A program made the translations under genes and the position numbers. From Alphaproteobacteria bacterium UBA6189 (GTDB lineage Bacteria; Pseudomonadota; Alphaproteobacteria; Rickettsiales; UBA3002), in assembly GCA_002422745.1 (NCBI GenBank), contig DITH01000080.1, positions 1 to 5,916 on the forward strand: a stretch of DNA of 5,916 nucleotides. Reading direction: 5' to 3'. Each line of letters begins with the position of its first letter. Position 1 is the stretch's first letter. The notes beneath the pieces were generated by a model. The model made no database searches, was not told the DNA's origin, and saw only the letters and a program-made list of their open reading frames with translations. This document shows positions 1 through 5,916 of this stretch, piece by piece.

Positions 1-3000
1 GTGTGGGCGGCGGCGGCGTCGGTGTAGGTTCCGGCGTCGGCGTGGGTTCCGGCTCCTCCTCTTTTTTATCTTTCTTCTTCGGCCACAGCAGTGCCAGTCG
101 TTTATCGATCGGTGTAACGGCCGTACCGGTATTTCCAGCCGTTACTTGCGTGGCGGCGGTGGTACCGCTGGTTAACTGGCCGCCAGTCACGACCCCGGCA
201 AGGCCAGTGCCCGAAGTGAGGGTCACGGACTGCGTGTTCAGTGCCGTACTAACGCCGGCGCTGATTAGCCCAGCGGCTACTTGTTGGGCGGCAGTGTAGG
301 CGGCAGCATTGTCGTTTCCTGCGGTTACACCAGCATTTTGCTGGCCGTTGCTTCCAGCGGCAGCCAGAATCCCGTCGATGGTAAGACCGGCATTGGGCGT
401 GGTCGCGGCGGAAGGCGGCAGCTGGCCGTTAGTAATGGCAGCATTCTGCCCCTGACCCGCATTGGCGCCCGGTGCACCGGCGCTGACCGCCGGGTTCGCC
501 GATAGCTGCCCGTTCGCTGCCGCGATGACGGCGGCGGAAGCAACTTCAACTTTGTAGCCACGGCCGCGGCCGGCATTAATGCTGAAGAGCTGGGTTTCAT
601 ACCCATTGCTCAGGCCGGCATTGAGCTGGTAGCCATCGCCCATCTTGCCGCGATTGGTCATGCGTACACCATCGCCCGCTTCGAGCCCGGCAGGCACACT
701 GCGAATCAGCGCATCACGCATCAGCGGGTTGGCCCCGGCGGCATCGACCACGGCCAGGCTGGCATTGTGGTCGTCGGCGACGATGTTGATCATATGGTTC
801 CAGGCATTCTCGCGCCATGCACCGCCGTTATTGGTGGCGTTGGCTTCCATCCGCGCCAGGAAACGGCCCATCACGCGGGTGGCTTTTTCAAGATCCTGCG
901 GATCACCGCTTTCCTGGTAACGCTCAGCGGCGCGCTGGGCGCTGCGCAAATTGCCTGCCAGCTCCCCATAACGCTCGCTACGCAGGCCGGGAATGACACT
1001 GGCCAGGAATTGCAGCGGCGTGGCTACGGCGGCATCGATCGGCATCGGCGCCAGCCCGTAATCGTTCACCCGTACGGAACCCGAGCGATTACGCAGCGCA
1101 TCGACTACCCCGTTGAAGGACGCAGGGTTGCGCAGCATGGCCGTGGTCATCACGTCAGCGGCGAGGTTACGGTTGCTAAGCAGCGTGTTGACCGCCACTT
1201 GCGGCGCACCCGCCGTGCGGGCCTGTTCGCTGGCAAACAATTCATGGTAGATCGCGCTTGCGTCGTTATTCTGCACCGCCTGCGCCAGGTTGCTGGCGTT
1301 ATAAGCACCGGCATTAAAGACGGTCACCGCTTCGCGACCACTCTGACGCAAGGCTTCGGCCTGTTGCGCTGCCGTCTGGTCGCTCGCGATGGCACCACCG
1401 GTTGCCACGGTTTGGGCGGCCGCCAGCATGTTATCGACATATTGTACAGCATTGACTGAACGGCCCGAAGCCCCGGCCTCAGCATACACCGAAGCCGACA
1501 GCACGCCCTGACGGACTTTGCTTTCCACCGGCGAATCGACACCGCCCAGCGTTTCAGCCAATTGGCGGTAGGCGGGCGGTAATTCGGCTTCCTGACCCTG
1601 CACGCCGAGCTGCGCACCGAAGGCTTGCAGCATGGCAATACCGCCGCGGCGGCCATCGGATTTACCTTTACGGTCGAGGCCAAGCTCCGGCCGGGTGGCC
1701 CGTTCCATCGCTTCGGCGAAAAGCATCGGGTCGCGCTGAATCACTTCGCTTGCGGCGCGGCCGAACACCAAGGGATCCTGCAGCGGCTGGCGGGTATCCC
1801 AGATACGGCTGGTGCTGCCGACACGGATCGGGCCGAGTTTCGTGTTCGCACTGTTATCATGCGTGATGATCTGGTCTTTGGCGGCCTGGTCGCCGTTGGT
1901 AAAGCGCTCGACAAATTGCTGCGCCTCGCGTGCCGAATCGAAGCCATAGGCTTTCGGGTTGCTCGGCATATCGGTCAGCAGCAGGCCGAAATTATTGGCG
2001 AATGCCTGCTCGCGGCCAATTTGCTGCGCGACCACGTCAATCGCTGCCGGGCTGGCCGTTATCGACTGCCAGGTGTCGTACGAACGGGTGATCATGTAAT
2101 GTTCGGGCAGTTCGTGCGCATAGCCTTTCGCGGTGGTCGCTTCGAAATAGTTCTGCGTGCGGTACGCATCGCGCATCACAGCGGCCGAACCCGGGATTTC
2201 TTCGCCTGAGCGAATGCCCATGTATTGCGGGTTATTGCTCGGGCCACCCGGCTGGGTGCCATGGTCGCGGTAATCCTGCAGGCTTTCCAGCGTCGCCTGG
2301 TCCATAAAGCGCAGATTCTGGCGTGGTGCGGTGCGTGCCGCCTCGCGCACGGCGTTGACGTCGACGCCCTGGCTGGCGAAATAATTCAGTACGCCTGTTT
2401 CGGCCTGCTGACGCGGGATGCGCAGCGAATCGACACGTTGAATGAGCGCGTTATCGCCAAGATCGCGCCAGGCAACCATTGCCTGGGTAGCGATGGCCTG
2501 ACGTTGCGCCGGATCCTGGCTGGCGTCGAAAGCACGCATCGACTCAACAAATTGCTGGCGCGACTGTTTAGCGAACGTATCGGCGTTCACCCGATCTGCT
2601 GTTTCCATCGGGCTGGCGGTTTGCGACTGGGTGTCGCGGGTCAACGTGTCGCGCCCAGCGAAATCCTCGAACGATAATACCGGCGAGGTTTGGCCCAGAC
2701 CCCAACGAGTCAACTCCGACGGCAACGGACGCTGCGTCGAGGGCGGCGTGAACAGGAAGCCCACGGGGATATCGAACGCTACGCCCGCGCGGCGCAGGCT
2801 CATCGGGTAATCACCACCATGGGCGGTTTCGAAAATCATTTTGTCGTAACGGATCATCGTGCCGGCGGGCAGTTGCTGTGCACCCTCGCCCAGCTCGCTT
2901 AACGCACGGCGTTCGCCATCACGCGAATCCTGAATGAATTTTGCACCGTTTTCTTCAACCACCGTAAATTCGACATAGCCCGAGATGAAGGCACGCTGGC

Positions 3001-3802
3001 GACCCGCATCCTGATAATCCATGCGGCGGCCCGCATCGTCGCGGCGGCTTTCGCGGGTTTCGGTAAAGGGCAGGCGTTTGCCTTCGAGTTTATGGTCGCC
3101 GGCGATGTTGCCGTTGACTTCCCGGCCCACCTGGCCGGAGTCCTTCGCAAAAATAACCGGCAGGCGTGCGGCTACATCCTCCAACGCATACCACGAACGG
3201 CTGAATTGCGCGTCAACCCCGGTGCGGGCGCGCAATTCGAGCGCGTGGCCCATGGTGCCCGGCTGCCAGGTGCGGCCGTCGGTCGTGGGGGTCGATTTAC
3301 GGAAAAACTCGGTCGGATTGATTTCCTGAATCACCGTGGGCGGCGCGACATAGACGGGTTCAGGGCGCGGCTGCTCGACCGGCACTTCCTCAATTTTCGC
3401 GCAAGGCTTGCCGGGATTGAGAATTTCGTTTGGTAACTCACTATAAACAAAAACCTGTCCTACTTTTAAATGCGGACTGCGGCCTGGGGTGCCATCGCAG
3501 TTTTCGTCATTCGCTGTGCGGATTTCCTGCCAGCCTGCGGGACGTTGCGATGCGGGAAGCGAATTGTTGAAGCGCACGAAATGCATGCGTGCTCCGTCAC
3601 GCCCGTCCCAATTAATGGCCGGAAACCCTTTGTCGGAAATGATATCATTCCCTTCACTGTCCTTTTTGGCGGGGAATTTCTCGCGCAGCTCGGGATTCCG
3701 CATCCAGAGATTCGCAATGTACATATCGAGCGCGTCGTTCGCCTGGACGACATAGGTGTCGTACGTGGCGGTGCCGGTATCTGGGCGGTTCTGTTCGGAC
3801 AT
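1..3802 (-). CDS. Very large uncharacterised protein with split LysM-like N-terminus and Pro-Thr tail (3' end beyond window)
   Basis: An open frame of 1267 codons runs from the ATG at 3802 to the left edge with no stop, so the C-terminus is missing. The start is supported by AGGAG (3813-3809) six bases upstream. I see no signal peptide or membrane helix. Visible layout: residues 14-123 carry LysM-like ends (YVVQANDAL at 17-25, LKVGQVFVY at 112-120) around a long insertion. Residues 136-160 are a proline-rich linker. Residues about 270-352 look beta-rich. Residues about 365-1085 are mostly helical and rich in Q, A, R and N. Residues 1085-1230 are Ala/Gly/Asn/Thr-rich, 1242-1250 a Lys/Glu patch, and 1251-1267 Pro-Thr repeats. 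Only two cysteines are present (C102, C134). I do not recognise the family. A surface, cell-wall-associated or injection-apparatus role is conceivable from the LysM-like part, but this is inference. It follows the small gene after a 102-base gap and may have its own promoter. The reading frame is certain; the function is not. Confidence 0.9.
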   Translation of the reverse strand, partial: MSEQNRPDTGTATYDTYVVQANDALDMYIANLWMRNPELREKFPAKKDSEGNDIISDKGFPAINWDGRDGARMHFVRFNNSLPASQRPAGWQEIRTANDENCDGTPGRSPHLKVGQVFVYSELPNEILNPGKPCAKIEEVPVEQPRPEPVYVAPPTVIQEINPTEFFRKSTPTTDGRTWQPGTMGHALELRARTGVDAQFSRSWYALEDVAARLPVIFAKDSGQVGREVNGNIAGDHKLEGKRLPFTETRESRRDDAGRRMDYQDAGRQRAFISGYVEFTVVEENGAKFIQDSRDGERRALSELGEGAQQLPAGTMIRYDKMIFETAHGGDYPMSLRRAGVAFDIPVGFLFTPPSTQRPLPSELTRWGLGQTSPVLSFEDFAGRDTLTRDTQSQTASPMETADRVNADTFAKQSRQQFVESMRAFDASQDPAQRQAIATQAMVAWRDLGDNALIQRVDSLRIPRQQAETGVLNYFASQGVDVNAVREAARTAPRQNLRFMDQATLESLQDYRDHGTQPGGPSNNPQYMGIRSGEEIPGSAAVMRDAYRTQNYFEATTAKGYAHELPEHYMITRSYDTWQSITASPAAIDVVAQQIGREQAFANNFGLLLTDMPSNPKAYGFDSAREAQQFVERFTNGDQAAKDQIITHDNSANTKLGPIRVGSTSRIWDTRQPLQDPLVFGRAASEVIQRDPMLFAEAMERATRPELGLDRKGKSDGRRGGIAMLQAFGAQLGVQGQEAELPPAYRQLAETLGGVDSPVESKVRQGVLSASVYAEAGASGRSVNAVQYVDNMLAAAQTVATGGAIASDQTAAQQAEALRQSGREAVTVFNAGAYNASNLAQAVQNNDASAIYHELFASEQARTAGAPQVAVNTLLSNRNLAADVMTTAMLRNPASFNGVVDALRNRSGSVRVNDYGLAPMPIDAAVATPLQFLASVIPGLRSERYGELAGNLRSAQRAAERYQESGDPQDLEKATRVMGRFLARMEANATNNGGAWRENAWNHMINIVADDHNASLAVVDAAGANPLMRDALIRSVPAGLEAGDGVRMTNRGKMGDGYQLNAGLSNGYETQLFSINAGRGRGYKVEVASAAVIAAANGQLSANPAVSAGAPGANAGQGQNAAITNGQLPPSAATTPNAGLTIDGILAAAGSNGQQNAGVTAGNDNAAAYTAAQQVAAGLISAGVSTALNTQSVTLTSGTGLAGVVTGGQLTSGTTAATQVTAGNTGTAVTPIDKRLALLWPKKKDKKEEEPEPTPTPEPTPTPPPPT
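15..50 (-). repeat. Tandem 18-bp repeat encoding Pro-Glu-Pro-Thr-Pro-Thr units
   Basis: Two adjacent 18-bp copies (15-32 and 33-50) match at 16 of 18 positions. Both differences are silent, giving PEPTPTPEPTPTPPPP in the large protein. Synonymous divergence with conserved residues suggests selection for an extended Pro-Thr rod. More copies may lie left of the window. Similar Pro-rich linkers span the periplasm or cell wall in other envelope proteins; that role is inference here. Confidence 0.8.
113..550 (-). other. Low-complexity Ala/Gly/Asn/Thr-rich tract of the large protein (residues 1085-1230)
   Basis: The tract is almost free of charged residues and lacks Cys, Trp, His and Met. It has loosely recurring motifs: NGQL at 1097-1100 and 1125-1128, GGQL at 1207-1210, and NAG at 1137-1139, 1156-1158 and (as AGN) around 1222. 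Such composition fits a flexible linker or a beta-repeat passenger-like segment. No regular repeat period is evident, so I call it degenerate low complexity rather than a defined repeat domain. Confidence 0.55.
3434..3763 (-). other. Putative LysM-like domain interrupted by an insertion (residues 14-123 of the large protein)
   Basis: A typical LysM domain opens with a pattern like Y-x-V-x-x-G-D-T-L and closes about 45-50 residues later with an L-x-x-G-Q-x-L-x-I type strand. Here the opening strand is YVVQANDAL (17-25), and a fitting closing strand, LKVGQVFVY (112-120), lies about 100 residues away. The extra 55-60 residues (roughly 45-105) are charged and include DKGFPAINWDGRDG. LysM domains usually bind peptidoglycan or chitin-like glycans, or act as structural modules in phage-like baseplates. 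The G of the G-D-T motif is N here (N22), so the match is degenerate. The domain call is inference from pattern matching by eye. Confidence 0.4.
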
Positions 3803-3853
3803 GGGTGGCTCCTAATGCTTTGCCTGCTGCGGTGTTTTCTAAATGCTTGCTAC

Positions 3854-3910
3854 GTTACTAACAGAGAATTGTGACAGTTGTGTTAACGAAACCTAAAAAA
3901 ATGGTTAACG
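3854..3910. promoter_or_regulatory. Cluster of three GTTA/TAAC palindromes in the AT-rich gap
   Basis: Perfect palindromic cores are GTTA-C-TAAC (3854-3862), GTTAAC (3882-3887) and GTTAAC (3904-3909). The last two share the 7-mer GTTAACG on the plus strand and start 22 bases apart, about two helical turns. Read on the minus strand, 3906-3899 is TTAACCAT, identical to the half-site described for the alphaproteobacterial cell-cycle regulator CtrA. The rightmost site overlaps the stop codon of the small gene, so part of that match may be chance. Operator function is inference. Confidence 0.35.
3858..3886 (-). promoter_or_regulatory. Candidate promoter of the large gene
   Basis: On the minus strand TTAACA (3886-3881) matches five of six bases of a sigma-70-type -35 box. 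After a 17-base spacer comes TGTTAG (3863-3858), which matches only three of six of the -10 consensus. A start would lie some 50 bases before the ATG. The weak -10 and a GTTAAC palindrome over the -35 would suit a promoter needing an activator. This is a by-eye assignment. Confidence 0.3.
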
Positions 3911-3939
3911 CCCTAAGCTCCCTTCGATGGAGCATTTAG
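3895..3939 (-). terminator. Weak hairpin plus T7 at the end of the small gene
   Basis: On the minus strand, CTAA-AT-GCTCC (3939-3929) can pair with GGAGC-TTAG (3921-3913). This gives nine base pairs with a two-base bulge and a seven-base loop. A T7 run follows at 3901-3895. The 11 bases between stem and T run are too many for a textbook intrinsic terminator, and the hairpin lies inside the coding end. It may be a weak terminator, an RNA-stability element, or nothing. Confidence 0.25.
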
Positions 3940-4318
3940 CGTCGGCTCGCTGCGCTTTTTTTTTAAACTCATCGTAATGGTCCCGACCCTTTTCAATAAT
4001 CTCCTGCAGCCGGTTGGCTGGGATATCATCGAGCGAAAGATTATATTTTCTAACCACTTGCGCGGTGGCAATCATCGCCGCAGCCCATTCCTGGTTCGAG
4101 CTCAGACGCGCACCATCCTTGTTGTAATCGACGGCTTTATCGGTCAGTTGCGGGATAATCCGGTCGACCGGAAAGCCGCTATCGATGAGTTTGGTGGCAT
4201 CACGAAATTTGGTAATATCGCATTGCGGCATGGCAAATGGCTCCAACTCGGCCGGTAGCTTCACCGGGTTTTGCTTGAGTATCGCCTGCATATCCGCACT
4301 GGTCACCGAATCGGGCAC
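3905..4318 (-). CDS. Small uncharacterised soluble helical protein (GTG start)
   Basis: The frame encodes 137 residues from the GTG at 4318, or 146 from another GTG at 4345. I prefer 4318 because AAAGGA sits six bases upstream, while the outer GTG has only a poor AGG. There is no signal peptide or membrane segment. Sequence and charge pattern suggest four or five amphipathic helices with a lysine-rich C-terminal part. DYNKDG followed by LSSNQEW (residues 64-78) resembles an EF-hand loop start (D64, N66, D68, G69), but the spacing to the Glu is wrong, so calcium binding is doubtful. It has two cysteines (C33, C129). An A9 run encodes three lysines at 119-121. I do not recognise the family. It lies between the ligase operon terminator and the very large gene, same strand, and may be transcribed with the latter. 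Coding status is supported by the start signals, sensible composition and lack of a competing frame. Confidence 0.7.
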   Translation of the reverse strand: MPDSVTSADMQAILKQNPVKLPAELEPFAMPQCDITKFRDATKLIDSGFPVDRIIPQLTDKAVDYNKDGARLSSNQEWAAAMIATAQVVRKYNLSLDDIPANRLQEIIEKGRDHYDEFKKKAQRADAKCSIEGSLGR

Positions 4319-4330
4319 GTCATTTCCTTT
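4319..4330 (-). promoter_or_regulatory. Ribosome binding site deciding the GTG start of the small gene
   Basis: AAAGGA (4330-4325) lies six bases before the GTG at 4318-4316. An ATG at 4323-4321 falls in another frame and can be ignored. Confidence 0.55.
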
Positions 4331-4383
4331 ACGTTGAAACCCCACTATGCCTGCGTTCGGTTAAACTTTTATGAAGGCGGCGT

Positions 4384-4413
4384 AAAAAACCCGTAAAGAA
4401 ATGGGTTATTTTG
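4384..4413 (-). terminator. Probable intrinsic terminator of the ligase operon
   Basis: On the minus strand AACCC (4407-4403) pairs with GGGTT (4392-4388) across a ten-base loop, and T's continue to 4384. The AAAA/TTTT flanks could add weak pairs beyond one mismatch. The stem starts ten bases after the ligase stop codon, where an operon end is expected. The stem is short (five firm pairs), so termination may be partial and allow read-through to the small gene. Confidence 0.5.
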
Positions 4414-4416
4414 CTA

Positions 4417-5385
4417 TTAAAACGGCAATTCGGTGCCCGATTCGCCTTTATAGGCATGCAGTGCGAAGTCGATGCGGTCGGCCATGGCAAAGCCGCTGGT
4501 GTCGAGCGCATCGACTTTTTCGGTACGGCTGAGCAGCCCGCGCCGGTTGGCAATCTGGATGGCGATGCCGGGGCGCGCATTGGCTTCCAGCACCATCGGC
4601 CCCTTATCGCGGTCGAGCACGATATCGACCCCCACGTAACCCAACCCCACGATATCGTAGAATTTCGAGGCCATTTCCAGCAATTGCGGCCAGTTGGGAA
4701 TCTGCCTTCCGGCTAACGTATGTAGCGTTTCCGGGTGCTCGTTCACGAAACTGCGGCCCTGCACCCCATACATGGTCACCCCGTCATGCATGCGGATACC
4801 GACGCCGATGCCGCCTTTATGCAAATTGGCTTTGCCGTCGGATTTGCGGGTGGGCAGGCGCAGCATCGCCATCACGGGGATGCCCTTATAGACGATGATG
4901 CGGATGTCGGGCACGCCCTGGTAGGTGATTTCGTCGAAAATCGGATCGAATTTCACGGCATATTCGATGATCGCTTTATCGGCAGCGCTTTTAAGCGAGT
5001 ACATGCCGGAGAGGATATTGGCCACATGGTACTGCATATCCGGGGCCGAGACGATCTCGCCGCTGACTTTCTGGAAACTCTGGCCAAACACGTTTTTCAC
5101 CACAATGATGCCGCCACCGCCCGAACCACGGGCCGGTTTCAGCGCAAACTGGCGGTGTGGGCTGGCAATCTCGGCGATTTTCCCGGCCTGGCTGATGAAT
5201 TCGACGACACCGTACAGTTCCGGCACGGGAATGCCCGCCTCGATCGCCAGTTTCTTGGTGAGGAGTTTGTCGTCGACCAGCGGGTAGTTGCGGCGGCGGT
5301 TATTGGGCAGGATGAAGTCGCGGTTGCGGGCGTTGATGCCCATGATGCGGTGCTTGCCCAACCCCTCGACCAGGGCGCTAAGCAT
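4417..5385 (-). CDS. RimK-related ATP-grasp alpha-L-glutamate ligase-like protein
   Basis: This complete 322-residue protein is an ATP-grasp enzyme of the alpha-L-glutamate ligase-related family, matching that family's usual length of about 320. ATP-grasp ligases activate a carboxylate as acyl-phosphate and join it to an amine; the substrate of this family is not established. Visible motifs: ATP-binding lysine and Gly-rich loop ALKPARGSGGGG (81-92, K83), hinge glutamate in IIEYAV (E141), PDIRIIV (D160, R162), NLHKGGIGVGI (187-197) as in RimK-type enzymes, VGVDIV (D254), and metal-binding LEANARPG (E267, N269). All expected catalytic positions seem intact. It is cytosolic, with no signal peptide. 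The ATG is preceded by AGGAG (5397-5393) at seven bases and overlaps the upstream stop by eight bases, so translation is probably coupled to the membrane-protein gene. Family assignment is strong; the true substrate is unknown. Confidence 0.9.
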   Translation of the reverse strand: MLSALVEGLGKHRIMGINARNRDFILPNNRRRNYPLVDDKLLTKKLAIEAGIPVPELYGVVEFISQAGKIAEIASPHRQFALKPARGSGGGGIIVVKNVFGQSFQKVSGEIVSAPDMQYHVANILSGMYSLKSAADKAIIEYAVKFDPIFDEITYQGVPDIRIIVYKGIPVMAMLRLPTRKSDGKANLHKGGIGVGIRMHDGVTMYGVQGRSFVNEHPETLHTLAGRQIPNWPQLLEMASKFYDIVGLGYVGVDIVLDRDKGPMVLEANARPGIAIQIANRRGLLSRTEKVDALDTSGFAMADRIDFALHAYKGESGTELPF

Positions 5386-5916
5386 CGCCTTTCTCCTTCT
5401 TCTCCAGCGCCATCAGCGATTTTTGCAAGCTACGGAAGCGCATATATTCGGTAAGCTTGTAGCTATTATAGCGGCCGAGCAGCATGGCCAGCGCCAGCAC
5501 CACCAGCAGCAATTCCGGGAAGCCGAAAAAAAGGTAGGCCAGCGTCGCGCTGTTCATCACGAAGAAGGCCAGTACCGCGGCAAACAGGCTGGAGAAGCCC
5601 ACTTTCATCGCTTCGCCGGGGCCGTATTCCTCCCACATCAGCGTCATGCGCTCGATGGTCATGGTGAGAATCACAATCGGGAACAGCGAAATCGACAGGC
5701 CGGTCACCAGCCCCACCTTATTCGTCACCATCGCGATCAGGCTCAGCACCAGCACCACCACGGTCAGCACCGCTGCCAATCGCGGCACCAGCAGCAGCTT
5801 CAAATGGTCGAAATAATTGCGGATGGTCAGCCCCAGCGCCACCACCAGCATGAACAGTAAAATTCCTACCATCAGCCCGGTTTCGCGGAAGGCGAGCGCG
5901 ATCAGCACCGGCATGA
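5378..5916 (-). CDS. 7TM domain of inactive-transglutaminase membrane protein, C-terminal part (5' end beyond window)
   Basis: The frame enters from the right edge and ends at TAG (5380-5378). The visible 178 residues are the C-terminal part; the methionine at 5914 is probably internal. About five hydrophobic helices are visible, around residues 13-30, 43-62, 66-84, 107-128 and 131-147, followed by a basic cytoplasmic tail. Segments TIERMTLMWEEYGPGEAMK (86-104), FPELLLVVLALAMLLGRYNSYKL (132-154, in two parts) and EYMRFRS are what I recognise from the family with seven helices fused to a catalytically dead transglutaminase domain. That extracytoplasmic domain would lie upstream, outside the window. 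These proteins are typically encoded next to an ATP-grasp ligase like the one here and often a retropepsin-like protease. They are thought to form an envelope peptide-modification system; this protein would be the membrane receptor or scaffold. Confidence 0.85.
   Translation of the reverse strand, partial: MPVLIALAFRETGLMVGILLFMLVVALGLTIRNYFDHLKLLLVPRLAAVLTVVVLVLSLIAMVTNKVGLVTGLSISLFPIVILTMTIERMTLMWEEYGPGEAMKVGFSSLFAAVLAFFVMNSATLAYLFFGFPELLLVVLALAMLLGRYNSYKLTEYMRFRSLQKSLMALEKKEKGDA

Noticed and set aside
171..176. Another GTTAAC inside the large gene
   Set aside because: It falls within codons for Gln-Leu-Thr-Ser, far from any start. Taken as background.
767..1459. Plus-strand open frame of 230 codons
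   Set aside because: It lies entirely opposite the continuous minus-strand frame of the large gene. Its His/Arg/Gly-rich translation looks like a GC-rich shadow, with no family motif and no good ribosome site.
1625..2209. Plus-strand open frame of 194 codons (and the following one at 2225-2677)
   Set aside because: Both are antisense to the large gene with shadow-like composition. Accepting them would require abandoning a 1267-codon frame with a strong start signal.
4345..4400. Possible sigma-70 promoter before the small gene (TTTACG and CATAAA around 4397-4369)
   Set aside because: Both boxes are poor matches, the spacer is 18 bases, and they overlap the terminator hairpin. Not distinguishable from chance.
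4735..5454. Plus-strand open frame of 239 codons
   Set aside because: It is antisense to the ATP-grasp ligase, whose motifs are unambiguous, and has Asp/His-rich shadow composition.
5288..5860. Plus-strand open frame very rich in His and Gln
   Set aside because: This is the typical reverse-complement shadow of a hydrophobic Leu/Val/Met-rich membrane protein, here the 7TM gene.
1..5916. tRNA, rRNA, CRISPR array, insertion sequence, attachment site
   Set aside because: I saw no cloverleaf, spaced repeats, transposase-like protein or terminal inverted repeats. The only tandem repeat is the short coding one at the left edge.

Overview
All supportable genes in this window lie on the minus strand, so transcription runs from right to left. 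The coding DNA is GC-rich with G/C at most third positions. Intergenic gaps are short and clearly more AT-rich. Gene content, Shine-Dalgarno starts and TTAACC/GTTAAC motifs in the gaps suggest a Gram-negative proteobacterium. An alphaproteobacterium is plausible, but no rRNA or marker gene here settles it.

Region 1 (right edge to about 4384) is the end of a compact operon. It holds the C-terminal part of a multi-pass membrane protein of the '7TM fused to inactive transglutaminase' family. An 8-base start/stop overlap then leads into a complete RimK-related ATP-grasp ligase. These two families are known partners. The ligase is thought to make an amide or peptide-type bond, with the membrane protein as its envelope partner; the substrate is unknown. 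A hairpin followed by a T run lies just after the ligase stop and probably ends the operon.

Region 2 (about 3905 to 4383) holds one small gene of about 137 codons for a soluble, mostly helical, lysine-rich protein of no recognised family. It probably starts at a GTG. It has an A9 run near its 3' end.

Region 3 (3803 to 3904) is an AT-rich gap with three GTTA/TAAC palindromes, one overlapping a weak -35-like sequence.

Region 4 (3802 to the left edge) is a single uninterrupted frame of at least 1267 codons, cut by the window edge. The protein has no signal peptide. It begins with what looks like a LysM motif split by an insertion, then a proline-rich linker and a beta-rich segment. A long, mainly helical Gln/Ala/Arg-rich body follows, then an Ala/Gly/Asn/Thr-rich low-complexity tract, a Lys/Glu patch and a Pro-Thr repeat tail that runs off the edge. 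I do not recognise its family. It is the most unusual object in the window. Nothing in the sequence ties it functionally to the ligase operon, and the two may simply be neighbours.
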